Source: Clostridia bacterium
GTDB lineage: Bacteria > Bacillota > Clostridia > Peptostreptococcales > Anaerovoracaceae
Direction of reading: 5' to 3'
Length of the DNA: 32,983 nucleotides
NCBI GenBank assembly: GCA_024684465.1
Contig: JAIKWW010000005.1
Coordinates: 1-32,983, forward strand
The notes below the pieces were generated by a model. It worked only from the letters and a program-made list of their open reading frames with translations. It made no database searches and was not told the origin of the DNA. Positions 1-8,086 of the stretch are shown in pieces (position 1 is the first letter of the stretch; each line of letters begins with the position of its first letter). The translations under genes were made by a program, and so were the position numbers.

Positions 1-434
1 GCAAGCTGGCAAGCGACACTGAAGAGACTGTAGGAAACATTCAGGATACAGTTGGAAGCATTCAGGAAGCATTTAACGGCCTCCTGGACGAATCCAGAAA
101 CTTCCTGGATTTCCTGAACAACACCGTTACTCCGGACTACAGGAACTTCGCAGATACTGCTGAAGGATACAGGAACGATGCTGAGAACATCACCGATATC
201 ACATCAAAGATCGCGGAGATGGCAGTCGAGATCGAAAACATCATCGGCGAGATCACCCAGGCTACTCTGAACATTGCGGAATCCGCACAGACTACGGCTT
301 CCAACAGTGCGAAGGTAATGACTTCCGTGGGAGCGGTTGCAGTCATCGTGGACGACGTTACAAACATGTCCAACGAGCAGGAGACCATCGCAGACGATCT
401 CAACAATGTTGTTTCCAACTTCACTCTGAAGTAA
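1..434 (+). CDS. Methyl-accepting chemotaxis protein, C-terminal end (5' truncated by window edge)
   Basis: The open frame enters from the left edge (codon phase begins at base 3) and ends at TAA 432-434, giving about 143 residues. The protein is a long polar, Ala/Ser/Thr/Glu-rich helix without membrane segments, with heptad-like stretches such as EIENIIGEITQATLNIAESA and a tail ending NNVVSNFTLK. This matches the distal cytoplasmic signalling coiled coil of chemoreceptors, after the CheA/CheW hairpin tip, with likely methylation helices. The ligand-binding domain, membrane segments and hairpin tip lie outside the window, so the signal sensed cannot be stated. It is one of only three plus-strand genes here and converges on murI. 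I am fairly sure of the family; a different coiled-coil signalling protein is the main alternative. Confidence 0.8.
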   Translation, partial: KLASDTEETVGNIQDTVGSIQEAFNGLLDESRNFLDFLNNTVTPDYRNFADTAEGYRNDAENITDITSKIAEMAVEIENIIGEITQATLNIAESAQTTASNSAKVMTSVGAVAVIVDDVTNMSNEQETIADDLNNVVSNFTLK

Positions 435-477
435 AGATCTGCGGGAATCCGAACAGATTCAGACAATTCATAATACA

Positions 478-515
478 AATGGCAGAACCGGTCATCCGGT
501 TCTGCCATTTTATTT
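478..515. terminator. Bidirectional intrinsic terminator between the chemoreceptor gene and murI
   Basis: The arms GGCAGAACCGG (481-491) and CCGGTTCTGCC (496-506) are perfect complements around loop TCAT, and AAT/ATT extends the stem. A T-rich tail follows on the plus strand (TTTTATTTC) and a shorter one on the minus strand (TTTGTATTA). It serves the convergent chemoreceptor and murI transcripts. Confidence 0.85.
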
Positions 516-572
516 CAATATGATCGTCTCATCTCATTACAAGCATTTATAACAGCCTGATCACAAGCAGCA

Positions 573-1337
573 TTACATTTCTAAAAGCTTCCTGCTGATC
601 TCCACATACCGATTTCCTGCGGAATTCAATATTTCTACTGTCTGAATGTGATCTTCGGATGCGGGAACGCCCCACTTCTTAAGCCTGCGCTTCAATTCTC
701 TGGCTGTGCCATCGCTTCCGTCATAGAGCGCCACTTCCCCGCCTGCGGCTTCACGGATCCTGTCAGCAACAAACGGAAAATGCGTGCATCCCAGGACTAT
801 GGCATCGATCTTGCGGTCTCCCAGAGTCGCGAACTGACTTCTTAGGTAATCCATGAGTTCAGGAGAATCCGTCTCGCCCTTTTCGACGTATTCCACGATG
901 TCCGGACAGGGCATGGGGATTATGTCAGCCATATCGTCAAACTGACTCATCAATTCATGGAATTTTCTGCGGCGCAGCGTCGCATTTGTCGCCATTACCA
1001 CCACCGTTCCGTCTTTATGTTCGATGGATGCAGGCTTTACCGCCGGTTCCATGCCGAGGATCGGCATGTCCTTATACTTGAGCCTCAGGCGTTTTGCTGC
1101 GACACTTGTGGCTGTATTACAGGCGATCACCACCGCTTTTACACCCATATCGATCAGATTTTCAAAGACGTTTGACGAAAGTTCGAATATCTCGTCGTCA
1201 TCTTTCTCACCGTAAGGTGCATTTTGGGAATCTCCAAAATATATAAAACTCTCATTGGGAAGTACCGTCTGAAGTTTCTTCAGAACGCTGATTCCTCCCA
1301 GTCCGGAATCAAATACCCCCACTGGTGCATCATTCAT
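573..1337 (-). CDS. murI: Glutamate racemase
   Basis: Interconverts L- and D-glutamate without a cofactor in the cytoplasm, supplying D-Glu for the peptidoglycan stem peptide. The 254-residue length is normal for the family. Visible motifs are FDSGLGG near residue 9, GDSQNAPYGEK at 36-46, the first catalytic cysteine in ACNTATSVA (Cys73) and the second in LGCTHFPF (Cys183), with His185 beside it. All expected active-site residues are present, so it should be active. The ATG has a GAGAGGA ribosome binding site. It is the last gene of a minus-strand run behind an ADP-ribosylglycohydrolase (gap 15 bases) and ends at the shared terminator at 478-515. Confidence 0.96.
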   Translation of the reverse strand: MNDAPVGVFDSGLGGISVLKKLQTVLPNESFIYFGDSQNAPYGEKDDDEIFELSSNVFENLIDMGVKAVVIACNTATSVAAKRLRLKYKDMPILGMEPAVKPASIEHKDGTVVVMATNATLRRRKFHELMSQFDDMADIIPMPCPDIVEYVEKGETDSPELMDYLRSQFATLGDRKIDAIVLGCTHFPFVADRIREAAGGEVALYDGSDGTARELKRRLKKWGVPASEDHIQTVEILNSAGNRYVEISRKLLEM

Positions 1338-1352
1338 CGTCCGGTATCCTCT

Positions 1353-2459
1353 CTAACTGTAAGTATGATCTGAATATTTTTCTTTCCATGTATTAGTCTT
1401 GACAAGGCCCTCTGCATCCGGCTGTGTTGCGGAAAAAAGATCCTGTGAGATTTCCGTGATCACATCGTATAGTTCCAGCTGAGTGACAAATTTCATCGGC
1501 AGCTGCTCTATGCCGAATAATGCTCCCAGGATTCCTCCGGTAACGGCTCCGGTGGAATCACTGTCTCCGGAATGGTTAACCGCCGCAGAAACAGCCCCGG
1601 CAAAGTCATCCTGATGCGCAAGGGCGCAGTAAACTCCGATGGCGAGAGTTTCCTCGGCAACCCACCCGGCTCCAAGTCTCGAGATAATCTCCGCTTCTTC
1701 CTCAACGGAGAATCTTTTGCCTCTGTTATCCGCTGCAAGACCGATTGCCATGGTCATGAGCCGGAGAAAACGCTTCATCGCCGGTGCCGGCATATTTCTG
1801 AAAGTGTCGGCTGTAAATCTCACCGCATCGGCAACACAGTCGATCAGGTCATTATCAGTGTTGATGATATTATTAATGATGAGAGCGTACGCCGCTGCAG
1901 GTACAAAGCCCAGCGGATTGCCATGGGTGATAGCTGCGGCCCCTGCTGCGCAGGCAGCCACATCATTTTCATCGTCCATCAGCAGTCCTATGGGCGAAAC
2001 TCTCATGATCCCGCCGCAGCCCTTGCTGTTGTTTACCGGATTGCCCACGCTCCCGTGCTTTCCAGCGGAGAGCACAGACAGACAGGTATTTCCCGGACTC
2101 CGCTGTGCATTGAGCGCATCCACATTTCTCAGCCATGACACCGACTCCACATCCAGATCCGTATCCACCCTCTGGGTCCTGAGCCAGTCGATATAAGCGC
2201 TGTAGATGTAACTGGCAACGCCTGATCCCTTCCCTGCCGTCACGGCACACAAAAGGCCGTTGGCCGTAAAGAGGGTCATCTGAGTATCATCTGAAATGTG
2301 CACATCCCCTTTTATATCAGAAAAGTCGGTGATGCCATCTTCACCGTATTCAGCCAGGATCTCGTCGACCTTCATGAATTCTACGGGATAACCCAGTGCG
2401 TCGCCAATAGCGCCACCCACCAGGCAGCCTGTAAAATAAACGATGTCGTATCTATCCAT
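1353..2459 (-). CDS. ADP-ribosylglycohydrolase family protein (DraG-like)
   Basis: Proteins of this family remove ADP-ribose from proteins or small molecules using two magnesium ions. The 368-residue protein starts with GGAIGDALGYPVEF (residues 15-28), has the metal-binding SDDTQMT motif at about 56-62 and the C-terminal metal motif NHSGDSDSTGAVTG at about 295-308, so both halves of the di-metal site are intact. A longer frame begins at 2492, but AAGGAGG seven bases before the ATG at 2459 decides for this start; the extra N-terminal codons would read through the ribosome binding site. It lies between murI and a DHHW envelope gene. No ADP-ribosyltransferase is in the window, so the substrate is unknown; DraG of nitrogen fixation is only a structural relative. 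Confidence 0.9.
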   Translation of the reverse strand: MDRYDIVYFTGCLVGGAIGDALGYPVEFMKVDEILAEYGEDGITDFSDIKGDVHISDDTQMTLFTANGLLCAVTAGKGSGVASYIYSAYIDWLRTQRVDTDLDVESVSWLRNVDALNAQRSPGNTCLSVLSAGKHGSVGNPVNNSKGCGGIMRVSPIGLLMDDENDVAACAAGAAAITHGNPLGFVPAAAYALIINNIINTDNDLIDCVADAVRFTADTFRNMPAPAMKRFLRLMTMAIGLAADNRGKRFSVEEEAEIISRLGAGWVAEETLAIGVYCALAHQDDFAGAVSAAVNHSGDSDSTGAVTGGILGALFGIEQLPMKFVTQLELYDVITEISQDLFSATQPDAEGLVKTNTWKEKYSDHTYS

Positions 2460-2503
2460 TTGGGGACCTCCTTGCTGTTTTTTCCGGATCAAATGGCGCG
2501 GGA

Positions 2504-3736
2504 TCAGCCGGCAGTGTTCAAAATGCCGGTGATGAAATTATCTTCAAAGAAAGTATTTGCATTGTAGAGGAACAGCACTTCCGTGATGCCGTTATCACGT
2601 ATAAGACTGTATATGTCGCCGGTGAAATACCGCGGATCAACCATTATGATATCGCTGTAATAAGGTATCATAAAAGGCACAAAACTGTTCGCATAAGAAT
2701 CCTTGATCACCAGTATCCTGCGATTGCTGTCTGCCGTAGTCTCTATATCGACCTCGGAGTGATTTCCCCCGAAGAACATCGCATACTTATCCCCTGTATC
2801 AAGTTTGTCATCCTCATACAAACAGGCCGTCTTATGGGCTGCCTGCTCATCTTTATATTCTACCACGTAATCAACGCCGCTGTCGTCTGTGATTACATGG
2901 ATAGTGTCTTTTTTTATATCAAATCCGCTCTTTGCGGACAGAGTCCCCGAAAAACTGTCCGTAACCGGAAGATATGTTCTGTTGAAAGCTGCTGCATTCA
3001 GACCTGCAGATTCCGCAAACTGCGCAAATGCGCATCCGGCACCCCTGGTAGTCCAGTGATGGTCAGTCCTGTAATAGACCTGAGTTCCCATCTCATCAGC
3101 TCCTCTGAGAGCCGGTCTCACATCAACATTTGTAACCCCCTCGCCCATCATCGAATACATCAGGTCAAAGTCTTCATCCTGATCTCTCAGCGGAGCATAC
3201 CTGGGAAGTCTGTCTGTCAGTATGTCTGAAGCATTCGGAGCGATAAGCGTGTACACAGGCAGGCCGGAATTTGCCGCAAATGTGTTGATCACGTACATTC
3301 TGTCATTGAGCGTCTGTTCATCGGGACAGAATGCGTCTTCGAACAGGTAGCCGTCATTTCCCCTGAAAACTCCGTTGGAGTCATATACCCCCGCAGTTGA
3401 ACGAAATGCGGTACGAAAGCTGATCCATGCATCCCTCAGCGGGAACTGATCCGTCACGTAAGTTTCGAAAGATGACATGAAGGATCCATCTCTGACTGCC
3501 GCCATGGAAAAATGAGGAAATTTCATCAGTACGCGATTTTCTCTATCCGAAAAATCCCTGTCAGGAAGAATCACAGACACCACCAGCAGCAGGACGATCA
3601 GTACTGACGCTATCGTGGCGATAATCCTGTTCTTTCCCCAGGGTTCATGCTCCCTGCCGTCGTCACCGCTCTCAGGTCCGGGAACTGCACGGACCTTATT
3701 TTTTACTTGTTCTCTGATCAGATCAAAGCCCTTCAT
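2504..3736 (-). CDS. DHHW family membrane-anchored protein (AlgJ/AlgX-like partner of an MBOAT acyltransferase)
   Basis: This 410-residue protein has a charged cytoplasmic start, one membrane segment at about 36-58 (IIATIASVLIVLLLVVSVIL), and an outside domain. The family name motif DHHW is at 225-228 within YYRTDHHWTTRGA, and a second SGNH-like block, ILVIKDSYANSF, lies near residue 343. Relatives AlgJ and AlgX act with the membrane acyltransferase AlgI in alginate O-acetylation. Here the MBOAT gene is immediately upstream (gap 35 bases), so I infer that this protein completes acyl transfer onto an extracellular polymer. The polymer is unknown. The ATG at 3736 has a GGAGAAA site ahead of it. 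Confidence 0.9.
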   Translation of the reverse strand: MKGFDLIREQVKNKVRAVPGPESGDDGREHEPWGKNRIIATIASVLIVLLLVVSVILPDRDFSDRENRVLMKFPHFSMAAVRDGSFMSSFETYVTDQFPLRDAWISFRTAFRSTAGVYDSNGVFRGNDGYLFEDAFCPDEQTLNDRMYVINTFAANSGLPVYTLIAPNASDILTDRLPRYAPLRDQDEDFDLMYSMMGEGVTNVDVRPALRGADEMGTQVYYRTDHHWTTRGAGCAFAQFAESAGLNAAAFNRTYLPVTDSFSGTLSAKSGFDIKKDTIHVITDDSGVDYVVEYKDEQAAHKTACLYEDDKLDTGDKYAMFFGGNHSEVDIETTADSNRRILVIKDSYANSFVPFMIPYYSDIIMVDPRYFTGDIYSLIRDNGITEVLFLYNANTFFEDNFITGILNTAG

Positions 3737-3771
3737 CGATTATTTCTCCATAAAAACGATTATTATCCACA

Positions 3772-5187
3772 TTAGAAGCGGAAGTACAGGAACGGATTGT
3801 AAGTATCGTTCACCAGGTCCGCCAGTGAGGCCAGCAGCAGCAATGAATAAAATGCGGCTGTAACATATACCGCAGGCCGGGTGTTCCTTTCCTCCAGCTT
3901 CTTCTCCAGCATCGAAAAAGTATCAGTGCTGGCTATGATCATCACTGCCCAGAGCAGCGACATGGACATGAGATAGTAAAGTCCTGCATTGTCCGTCAGC
4001 GGATGTGCTCCGCCTCCGAACATGATGCCTATTATTCTGAAGGCCTTGGACATGTCCGTTATAGAAAAGAATACCCAGCCGATCATTGCCGCCAGCATCG
4101 CATACACATGCAGCAGGACTGAAGGGTAATGCCTTTCCGGATTTTTAAACAGAACATACTTTTCAAATGTCAGCAGAATTCCGTAATACAGGCCCCAGAA
4201 GACAAAATTCCAGCTGGCTCCGTGCCACAGGCCAGTAAGCATCCAGACCACCATCATGTTGAATATGTGACGCTTCGGCGGACAAAAGCTGCCGCCCAGC
4301 GGGATGTACACATAGTCTCTGAACCAGCTGCCAAGAGATATGTGCCACCTTCTCCAGAATTCCGTGGCACTGGTGGACATATACGGATGGTCAAAGTTGA
4401 TCTTGAAATCGAATCCAAGCATTTTCCCGAGACCTATGGCCATGTCGGAATAACCGCTGAAGTCGAAGTAAATCTGGAATGTGAATGCAACCGCTATCAT
4501 CCACGCGGACAGAACCGAAAGCTCATCGGTGCTCCCGCCGGAGAGAATGTCAAACACTCTGCCCGCTTCGTTTGCCAGCAGCACTTTCTTGGCAAGGCCC
4601 TTGATAAAGATCCGTACTCCCTCAGCAAAATGCTCCCGGCTGATATTTCTGTCATAAAGCTGTCTTTCTATATCCCCGTACTGAACGATAGGTCCTGCGA
4701 TCAGCTGAGGGAACATGGTTATATAGACACCCAGCAGGAGGATGCTCCGCTGTGCCTTTATCTTCTTCCTGTAGACGTCGATTATGTATGACAGGGTCTG
4801 GAATGTGTAAAATGATATACCGATAGGCAGACCCAGCTGATGCTCCGGGATGTTGATAAAAGGAATGTGATTAAGATTCTCCACGATAAAACCGTAGTAT
4901 TTGAATATTCCAAGCAACCCGAGATCCACTGCGACAGCTGCGATCAGGAAGAAACGCGCTCTGTCCGCATTCCCCGTCTCCTGTCTCAGATCGATCTGAA
5001 GTCCCATGACGTAATTGAACATGATACTGAGTACCATCAGTATCACGTAGACCGGTTCACCCCATGCATAGAACACGAGACTCATGAGAAGGAGCACCAC
5101 ATCCCGCAGCTTCACCGGTACCAGGTAATAAAGCGCCAGTGTCACAGGCAAAAATATAAATATAAAAAATATACTGCTGAATACCAT
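3772..5187 (-). CDS. MBOAT family O-acyltransferase (DltB/AlgI-like)
   Basis: A polytopic membrane enzyme of 471 residues, the usual length for the family, expected to move acyl groups across the membrane for O-acylation of a surface polymer. It opens with the typical VFSSIFFIFIFLPVTLALYY and FYAWGEPVYV blocks, continues with GISFYTFQTLSYIIDVYR near 123-140, FWRRWHISLGSWFRDY at 277-292, and the catalytic histidine motif TGLWHGASWNF (His322). It lacks a dlt operon context; no dltA, dltC or dltD is nearby. Instead it sits between DUF4358 and DHHW genes, the arrangement expected for AlgI-type polysaccharide O-acetylation. The ribosome site is GGGGAACAGG before ATG 5187. The acyl donor and acceptor are inferred, not seen. 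Confidence 0.93.
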   Translation of the reverse strand: MVFSSIFFIFIFLPVTLALYYLVPVKLRDVVLLLMSLVFYAWGEPVYVILMVLSIMFNYVMGLQIDLRQETGNADRARFFLIAAVAVDLGLLGIFKYYGFIVENLNHIPFINIPEHQLGLPIGISFYTFQTLSYIIDVYRKKIKAQRSILLLGVYITMFPQLIAGPIVQYGDIERQLYDRNISREHFAEGVRIFIKGLAKKVLLANEAGRVFDILSGGSTDELSVLSAWMIAVAFTFQIYFDFSGYSDMAIGLGKMLGFDFKINFDHPYMSTSATEFWRRWHISLGSWFRDYVYIPLGGSFCPPKRHIFNMMVVWMLTGLWHGASWNFVFWGLYYGILLTFEKYVLFKNPERHYPSVLLHVYAMLAAMIGWVFFSITDMSKAFRIIGIMFGGGAHPLTDNAGLYYLMSMSLLWAVMIIASTDTFSMLEKKLEERNTRPAVYVTAAFYSLLLLASLADLVNDTYNPFLYFRF

Positions 5188-5198
5188 TACCTGTTCCC

Positions 5199-5729
5199 CT
5201 ATAAAGCCGCTGAAAATGCGCGGGCATACTCGTCCGCGTCATCTGATACCACATAAAAAACATAATGTCCCGTTACCAGGACTCTCGCCCTGCCGAGCTG
5301 TTCAAACTGCTTTGGCGCATAGCCCTTAAAGACGGATTTCTGCGATTCGATACGACTGTTTACCGCCTTGACCAGAGCATCCGTCTGCTCAGTTTCCTTA
5401 ACCCTTACCACCAGCAGTTCACAGGCGTCCATATTGCTCACCGGACAATAATAGACAACACCGTCATAGTCCGCGGCATTAAGACCGAATATTTTCCTGA
5501 ATGTGAGCTCTCCGGCTTCAGTCACAGATGATTCAGTATCCTGGGATTCAACTGCTGTCACATCCGCTGCCACATCAGCGGCAGGTCTGTCACTGTCTGC
5601 AAAGAGCTCCGCAAAGATCGATATTATAAAGATGACAATAGCAAGCAGAATAACAAGTGCCGCAGCATCAAGCAGCACCTTTTTCCGTTCATTTGTCATC
5701 CTGACTGATTTCATTTCATTCTCTTCCAT
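5199..5729 (-). CDS. DUF4358 domain protein, membrane anchored
   Basis: 176 residues: a short basic cytoplasmic tail, one membrane helix at about 20-41, an acidic/Ser/Thr linker to about residue 72, then a compact domain. Recognisable DUF4358 features are FGLNAADYDGVVYY, the SNMDACELLVVRVK block, the helix with SRIESQKSVFKGYAPKQFE, and the end GHYVFYVVSDDADEYARAF. No enzymatic motif is visible and the molecular function of the domain is not known to me. It begins 11 bases upstream of the MBOAT gene and heads the MBOAT-DHHW set, so an accessory or sensing role for the acyltransferase is an inference. A terminator hairpin lies only 37 bases before its ATG, so its expression must depend on read-through or a promoter inside the preceding gene. 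Confidence 0.88.
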   Translation of the reverse strand: MEENEMKSVRMTNERKKVLLDAAALVILLAIVIFIISIFAELFADSDRPAADVAADVTAVESQDTESSVTEAGELTFRKIFGLNAADYDGVVYYCPVSNMDACELLVVRVKETEQTDALVKAVNSRIESQKSVFKGYAPKQFEQLGRARVLVTGHYVFYVVSDDADEYARAFSAAL

Positions 5730-5754
5730 TTATCGAAAACTCCCCGAAGGATTA

Positions 5755-5792
5755 AATTAAAAACTCCCGGACGTCAGATAACTGACGTCCGG
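5755..5792 (-). terminator. Intrinsic terminator after the SGNH hydrolase gene, just ahead of DUF4358
   Basis: Perfect 11-bp arms CCGGACGTCAG (5767-5777) and CTGACGTCCGG (5782-5792) with loop ATAA. Read on the minus strand the stem is followed by GAGTTTTTAATTTAA. It begins 16 bases after the SGNH stop and ends 25 bases or so before the DUF4358 ATG. Confidence 0.85.
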
Positions 5793-5808
5793 ACAGGGCA
5801 AAACAACT

Positions 5809-6612
5809 CTATTCAGTGACCAGTCCCGATTTCAAGGCCACATATCCAAGCCACTTCTGGTGGCATCCCTTATTGGTATGAATGTGATCCGGCTCGTAAT
5901 CATCTGCCGTCATAATTCCCGTTGTATCGATGAATGTCAGCCCCATCTCATCGCACATCTGTGCCAGAGCCTCATTATATGCCGGTACGTAAGCAAGGAA
6001 GGCTGTCTTTGCGTATGCGGCTTCCTGTGCAGGGAATATTGAACAGATAAAGATCTTCGAATCCGGAAGTTTCTCCTGAAGCCCGGTTATAACTTCCTTG
6101 TATCTGTTTACAAATTTTTCTGTATTGGAACCGTAAATTGCTGCATCATTCATGCCGTAATTCAGAAAAATATACTGAGGTGCCATATTTACGGCCTTTT
6201 CAATATCCTCCTCACAGCTGGACAGGCTGCGTCCCTTTATTGCCGCAACTCTTGCGGGATCCAGCAGACCGTAGGCTGTCATTCCCTCCATGTGGGAATC
6301 TCCTATGATCATCGCATCGCTGAAGACAGCGTTAAAATTTCCCGAACTCATAGCTTCCGCCCTGCGGATGCGATCCTGCTCCTCAAGCTGTGCTTCAACT
6401 TCCGCCACAGACTTCAAAGTAAGCTTTTCCAGTGCCGTTCTGCCTTCTTCTACCGTTATCTCGTTCTCCGGATTTTCCGAAGCTTCTGCGCTGTCACTGC
6501 TGCTTGAAGCTTTGGAATTCGAAGGTATCATCATGCTGCTCATAATGATTGCAGCTGCCAGCAGCACCAGAGCCGCGATCAGTCTCCCATATTTTTTTAT
6601 ATCACTATTCAT
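5809..6612 (-). CDS. Secreted or membrane-anchored SGNH/GDSL-type hydrolase
   Basis: 267 residues with one N-terminal hydrophobic segment (about 11-30), followed by a Ser-rich linker and a charged helix to about residue 95, then an SGNH esterase fold. Block I is MIIGDSHMEGM with nucleophile Ser106; block III is NYGMND with Asn155; block V is DHIH with Asp242 and His245. The catalytic set is complete, so ester hydrolysis outside the membrane is expected. It lies in one direction with an acyl-ACP thioesterase upstream (gap 43 bases to that stop) and the DUF4358-MBOAT-DHHW genes downstream, which suggests a role in adding or removing acyl groups from a surface polymer. The exact substrate cannot be read from the sequence. 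A lipobox is not visible, so an uncleaved anchor is as likely as a signal peptide. Confidence 0.88.
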   Translation of the reverse strand: MNSDIKKYGRLIAALVLLAAAIIMSSMMIPSNSKASSSSDSAEASENPENEITVEEGRTALEKLTLKSVAEVEAQLEEQDRIRRAEAMSSGNFNAVFSDAMIIGDSHMEGMTAYGLLDPARVAAIKGRSLSSCEEDIEKAVNMAPQYIFLNYGMNDAAIYGSNTEKFVNRYKEVITGLQEKLPDSKIFICSIFPAQEAAYAKTAFLAYVPAYNEALAQMCDEMGLTFIDTTGIMTADDYEPDHIHTNKGCHQKWLGYVALKSGLVTE

Positions 6613-6655
6613 TTATAACAACGACCTTTTCAACATTTTTCTCAAACAAATAATA

Positions 6656-7369
6656 CTATCTATCCTTAAATTCCACCACAGCATAAGTGGAGTCATTCTC
6701 ATCGTCCAATGATACGATCCAGGTATCGCCGGAATGATACAGGCGCGGGATGATATGATCTCCCACCACCGCCGCATTGCGGTATTCCACCCTTACCTGA
6801 CGGATATCCACACCGGGCGGCAGGCAGTCCATTGCCAGTACCACATACTGACCATTGTTCATATGCGAGTTCGTATCCAGATGATGCCGAAGCACTTCAA
6901 AGCCCTTCAGCGTCTCGAATCCCTCACCGGGAACGTTGATCTTCCGCGGAGCGTAGTCCATCTCCAGTCTCGGTTCTTCAGGATAAGCCGCCTTCTGGAC
7001 ATCATCTGCTTTGATCACTCTGTTGTTTGCAAAATCAAACATGAACCAGATGGAATTAGCATAGGCGAGCATATTGTCGTCTTCATCAGTGAGCATGAAA
7101 TTTCTCATGCCGTAAATACCCTTGATCTTATAGGGTTTGGTCTTTATTTTAATCCGTTCACCCATGGAAGGCATACGTTCTATGACGATCTGCCAGGCAT
7201 TCAGGAGCCATGATTGTCTGACTTTTGCAAAATACTCCAGCCCCACTCCCCTCTCTTCCGAATGGAAGGTACTGCAATCCTGAAAATAATTGATGAGGGA
7301 CGAAAGTTTCATCTTTCCGTCTTCTCCGATTTCACTGTATCTGACTCTGCTGTCAAAGGAATATCCCAT
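6656..7369 (-). CDS. Acyl-ACP thioesterase (FatA/FatB-like)
   Basis: Hydrolyses acyl-acyl carrier protein to free fatty acid in the cytoplasm. The protein shows the double hotdog layout: first hotdog with VRYSEIGEDGKMKLSSLINY and FQDCSTFHSEERGVG, then SWLLNAWQIVIERMP; second hotdog with LRHHLDTNSHMNNGQYV and VRVEYRNAAVVGD. The residues Asn, His and Cys/Glu region expected for catalysis is represented by DTNSHMNN. I start it at ATG 7369 (237 residues), where family similarity begins. An ATG at 7441 adds 24 residues, but it has no ribosome site and a TATAAT at 7446-7451 sits too close to it, which argues for the downstream start with a weak GGAGA. Likely cotranscribed with the SGNH hydrolase. 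Confidence 0.87.
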   Translation of the reverse strand: MGYSFDSRVRYSEIGEDGKMKLSSLINYFQDCSTFHSEERGVGLEYFAKVRQSWLLNAWQIVIERMPSMGERIKIKTKPYKIKGIYGMRNFMLTDEDDNMLAYANSIWFMFDFANNRVIKADDVQKAAYPEEPRLEMDYAPRKINVPGEGFETLKGFEVLRHHLDTNSHMNNGQYVVLAMDCLPPGVDIRQVRVEYRNAAVVGDHIIPRLYHSGDTWIVSLDDENDSTYAVVEFKDR

Positions 7370-7445
7370 GTATCTGATAAATCTCCGTATCGCGGACAGG
7401 AATAGTCGCAAAACGGCGTCCGCAATCCGTTTCGCCAGCATTACA

Positions 7446-7474
7446 TATTATAACTCAAAAAAATGATAATGTTC
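7446..7474 (-). promoter_or_regulatory. Possible promoter for the acyl-ACP thioesterase gene
   Basis: A perfect -10 TATAAT is at 7446-7451 on the minus strand in an AT-rich stretch just after the MOSC terminator. No good -35 box is visible at 17 bases (GAACAT). The placement, between a terminator and the next gene, is the main support. Confidence 0.4.
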
Positions 7475-7513
7475 CCTTAAATCCACGGGAATCAGCATTA
7501 TTTTTCACATGCA

Positions 7514-7554
7514 TAAAAAAGCTCCGGCGAATCCGATTCGGACCGCGCCGGAGC
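7514..7554 (-). terminator. Intrinsic terminator of the carD-trxA-MOSC operon
   Basis: Arms GCTCCGGCG (7521-7529) and CGCCGGAGC (7546-7554) are perfect complements around a 16-base loop; on the minus strand the stem runs into six T residues. It lies about 30 bases after the MOSC stop. Confidence 0.9.
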
Positions 7555-7585
7555 CGTTTGATACACCAGGTTTCAGCCGCCGATA

Positions 7586-8038
7586 TTACTCAGCTGTCCC
7601 GATCATCTCAAAAGTGTCACCGATCTTAATATTTCCTCCGTGAATGACTCTCGTAAAAACACCTTCGTGAGGCATGATGCAAGTTCCCATTCTCTTGAAA
7701 ATATCGCAATTTGTATGACACTCTTTTCCGATCTGTGTCATCTCGAGTACCACATCATTGCATTTAAATCTGGTACCGATCGGGAATGTCCTGAAATCCA
7801 GGCCCTTTACAAGGATATTTTCGCCGAATGCGCCGGATTCCACGCCTGCTCCCAATGCGTTGAAAGCATCAACCTTATCCTGGGAAAGAAGGCTCACCTG
7901 TCTGTGCCATTTTCCCGCATGGGCATCTCCCTTGATACCAAAATCTTCGATGAGTTCCACCGATTCCTGCAATGTCTTCTCTGTCCCGCGTTTTTCGCTC
8001 AGGCAAACCGCTGTGACAACACCTGTTGCGTTCTCCAT
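7586..8038 (-). CDS. MOSC domain protein
   Basis: A stand-alone 150-residue MOSC domain (molybdenum cofactor sulfurase C-terminal type). Key features are the GIKGDAHAGKWHRQVSLLS block at about 35-52, GAFGENILVKGLD, and the cysteine motif GKECHTNCDIFKRMGTCIMP, where a conserved Cys is thought to carry or receive sulfur in this superfamily, then the end GGNIKIGDTFE. Small clostridial MOSC proteins of this kind are usually linked to molybdenum cofactor metabolism. The molybdate-type transporter genes just upstream (beyond carD-trxA) agree with that. No moa, moe or mog gene is in the window. AAGGAGC precedes the ATG; thioredoxin is 48 bases upstream in the same direction. Confidence 0.9.
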   Translation of the reverse strand: MENATGVVTAVCLSEKRGTEKTLQESVELIEDFGIKGDAHAGKWHRQVSLLSQDKVDAFNALGAGVESGAFGENILVKGLDFRTFPIGTRFKCNDVVLEMTQIGKECHTNCDIFKRMGTCIMPHEGVFTRVIHGGNIKIGDTFEMIGTAE

Positions 8039-8086
8039 TGAAAAAACTGCTCCTTACTCTTACTCTATACTAACAAAATGATAAAA

